DNA of 8,290 nucleotides. It comes from Candidatus Pelagibacterales bacterium. GTDB lineage: Bacteria; Pseudomonadota; Alphaproteobacteria; Pelagibacterales; AG-422-B15. Both the position numbers and the translations under genes were made by a program. Of the stretch, positions 6,777-8,290 are shown one piece after another. The stretch is from contig JADHQX010000050.1 of NCBI GenBank assembly GCA_016777745.1, positions 1 through 8,290 of the forward strand, given 5' to 3'. How positions within the stretch are numbered: position 1 is the stretch's first letter; every line of letters starts with the position of its first letter. Under the pieces are notes generated by a model that searched no databases, was not told the origin of the DNA, and worked only from the letters and a program-made list of their open reading frames with translations.

Positions 6777-7590
6777 AAAAGATACCATACTAATAGTTGG
6801 TGCGGGCAATATGGGTTTTGCTTTTATATCAGCATTACTTGATAATAAAATCAGTCCTAAGCAAATTAATATCATTGAAAAAAAACCAACTTTAAAACTT
6901 AAGAAAATTAGCAAAGCTAAAAAAATTAACCTTTTTAAATCAATTGATGAATTGAATATAAAAACAAAAATCTCTATTACTTTAATTGCAATAAAACCTA
7001 ATCAGCTAGATAGTTTATTTACCCAAGATTTTAACAGTAAAACAAAAAATTCTATTCTTATCTCTATCGTAGCGGGAAAAACAATGGGGACTTTAAAAAA
7101 ACTTTCAGGGAATAATAAAGATATTGCTAGAGCTATGACCAATACACCTGTTACAGTTGGATTTGGTACTTCAATAATATATTTTTCAAAAACTACAACA
7201 AAGACAAATAAAAATAAAGCTACTCATCTATTAAATCTTGTCGGACAAGTTGATGAAATAAAAAATGAGAAACATATTGATACTTTTACAGCATTATTTG
7301 GAAGTGGACCTGCCTATCTATACCTACTTATTGAAATTTGGACTGATTTAGCTAAAAAATATGGCCTCAAAAATAGTGAAGAGATGGTAATACAAACAAT
7401 GTTAGGGTCACTATTATTATTATTAAAAACACAAGATAGCCCTAAGTCTTTAAGGGCCGGTGTTACTAGTAAAGGCGGAACAACTGAAGCAGCTCTAGCT
7501 GAATTTACTAAAAATAATAACTTACAGAAATTATTTAAAACTGCTGTTTCTAAAGCAATAAAAAGGGCAGGAACATTAAGCAAGAGCTAA
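6766..7590 (+). CDS. proC: Pyrroline-5-carboxylate reductase
   Basis: A 274-residue ProC, normal length. It reduces 1-pyrroline-5-carboxylate to proline with NAD(P)H, the last step of proline synthesis in the cytoplasm. The Rossmann motif is ILIVGAGNMG (8-17), followed by AIKPNQ, SIVAGKT, ARAMTNTP and the C-terminal catalytic helices with FGSGPAYLY and LRAGVTSKGGTTEAALAEF. The family's usual SPGGTT is SKGGTT here, a variation I regard as tolerated. The ATG at 6766 is the only usable start: an in-frame stop lies 7 bases upstream (6757-6759). The start sits inside the last codons of the small upstream gene and has no Shine-Dalgarno, so it probably depends on translational coupling. The N-terminal half is unusually Lys/Asn-rich, in line with the base composition. 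The stop overlaps the converging kinase gene. Confidence 0.95.
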   Translation: MILKKDTILIVGAGNMGFAFISALLDNKISPKQINIIEKKPTLKLKKISKAKKINLFKSIDELNIKTKISITLIAIKPNQLDSLFTQDFNSKTKNSILISIVAGKTMGTLKKLSGNNKDIARAMTNTPVTVGFGTSIIYFSKTTTKTNKNKATHLLNLVGQVDEIKNEKHIDTFTALFGSGPAYLYLLIEIWTDLAKKYGLKNSEEMVIQTMLGSLLLLLKTQDSPKSLRAGVTSKGGTTEAALAEFTKNNNLQKLFKTAVSKAIKRAGTLSKS

Positions 7591-8290
7591 TTAGGTATTA
7601 TAATCCTTACTTCTAAGCCACCTAAAATTTCACTATTTGCCAACTCTATAGTTCCATTGATTGAATTTAATAAATTTTTTGTTGTAGATAAACCTAAGCC
7701 AGAGTTAGTAGAATTTTGATTTCTACTTTTATCTATTCTATAAAAAGGCTTAAATACATTGGCCATTTCACCCTCTGGGATCCCTTCACCATTATCATGA
7801 ATCTCTACCTTAGTTAACTCAGATGTTGTTTCTATAATAATTTTTACTTTATTAGCGTATTCCAATGAATTATTTATTAGATTTATAATAGATCTATTAA
7901 ATATATTTGCATTCACTTCAATGAATGCATCGCTTACTATTTCTAAATCAATATCTTTATCCTTAAAGTGAATGTCATTTTTTATATTAATTACTGATTC
8001 AATTGGATTAATTTTAATATCATCTTTAAAATTATTTTCTTTGGAAAAATTTAAATATTCATCAAGCATTAAATTCATATGCTTAATCTCATCTATTAAA
8101 GAATTTTTACTTTTTTCATCATTTAATATTTCTGCTTGAAGTCTCATTCTGGTCAAAGGTGTCTTTAAATCATGACCTACACCAGCAAGCATTAAGGATC
8201 TTTGCTCTACTTGTTTAGTAATTCTATTTTTCATTTTAATAAATTCTATAGAAGCTCTTCTGACATCACTTGCTCCAGAAACTTTAAAAT
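7587..8290 (-). CDS. EnvZ-like sensor histidine kinase (partial, N-terminus outside the window)
   Basis: The last 233 residues of a two-component sensor kinase; the frame stays open to the window's right edge. An internal ATG at 8234 gives a shorter 215-residue frame but is not the true start, because 18 more upstream codons (GASDVRRASIEFI region) match the end of a HAMP linker. The order is HAMP end (1-30), HisKA with AGVGHDLKTPLTRMR and phospho-acceptor His39, then HATPase with N box (NRSIINLINNSLEYA, about 131-145), G1 box DNGEGI (165-170), F box FKPFYRID (179-186) and G2 box NSGLGL (195-200). The AGVxHDLxTPLTR form places it in the EnvZ/OmpR group. Its signal and partner cannot be seen; a response regulator is probably to the right. 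All catalytic boxes are intact. Confidence 0.92.
   Translation of the reverse strand, partial: FKVSGASDVRRASIEFIKMKNRITKQVEQRSLMLAGVGHDLKTPLTRMRLQAEILNDEKSKNSLIDEIKHMNLMLDEYLNFSKENNFKDDIKINPIESVINIKNDIHFKDKDIDLEIVSDAFIEVNANIFNRSIINLINNSLEYANKVKIIIETTSELTKVEIHDNGEGIPEGEMANVFKPFYRIDKSRNQNSTNSGLGLSTTKNLLNSINGTIELANSEILGGLEVRIIIPN

Overview
The window is AT-rich (roughly 30% G+C by eye), very tightly packed chromosomal DNA. It carries ordinary core genes of a streamlined, probably marine, alphaproteobacterium of the SAR11 (Pelagibacterales) type or a similar low-GC lineage. The evidence is the leftward order lgt, midA/NDUFAF7-like, pgeF, prs, rplY (long CTC form), pth, ychF; lgt divergent from proC; a MidA-type methyltransferase; intergenic gaps that are mostly 0-60 bases; and an EnvZ-like kinase. 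The exact taxon is an inference.

Layout, left to right. Bases 1-75 hold the last 24 codons of a rightward gene with a hydrophobic end. Bases 76-158 are a small convergent intergenic region with two hairpins. From 159 to 6582 eight genes run leftward as one probable operon, in transcription order lgt (6582), midA-like (5783), pgeF (4746), prs (3975), rplY (2989), pth (2261), ychF (1701), gpt-like (605). Several junctions are coupled: a 17-base overlap, a 2-base gap, a TAATG stop/start and a 4-base gap. A divergent promoter pair between lgt and a 51-residue, UbiK-like small gene (6621-6776) drives the leftward operon and, rightward, the small gene plus proC (6766-7590). proC meets an EnvZ-like sensor histidine kinase (7587 to beyond 8290, leftward) tail to tail, with a 4-base overlap at the stop codons.

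The leftward operon combines lipoprotein maturation (Lgt), respiratory complex I assembly (MidA type), peptidoglycan quality control (PgeF), PRPP synthesis (Prs) with a PRPP-using purine salvage enzyme at the far end (Gpt), and translation functions (L25, peptidyl-tRNA hydrolase, ribosome-binding YchF ATPase). I see no mobile element, CRISPR array, tRNA or rRNA, and no convincing new multi-gene system. The items most worth a second look are the short UbiK-like gene overlapping proC, the overlapping divergent promoters, and the absence of Shine-Dalgarno sequences at every visible start.
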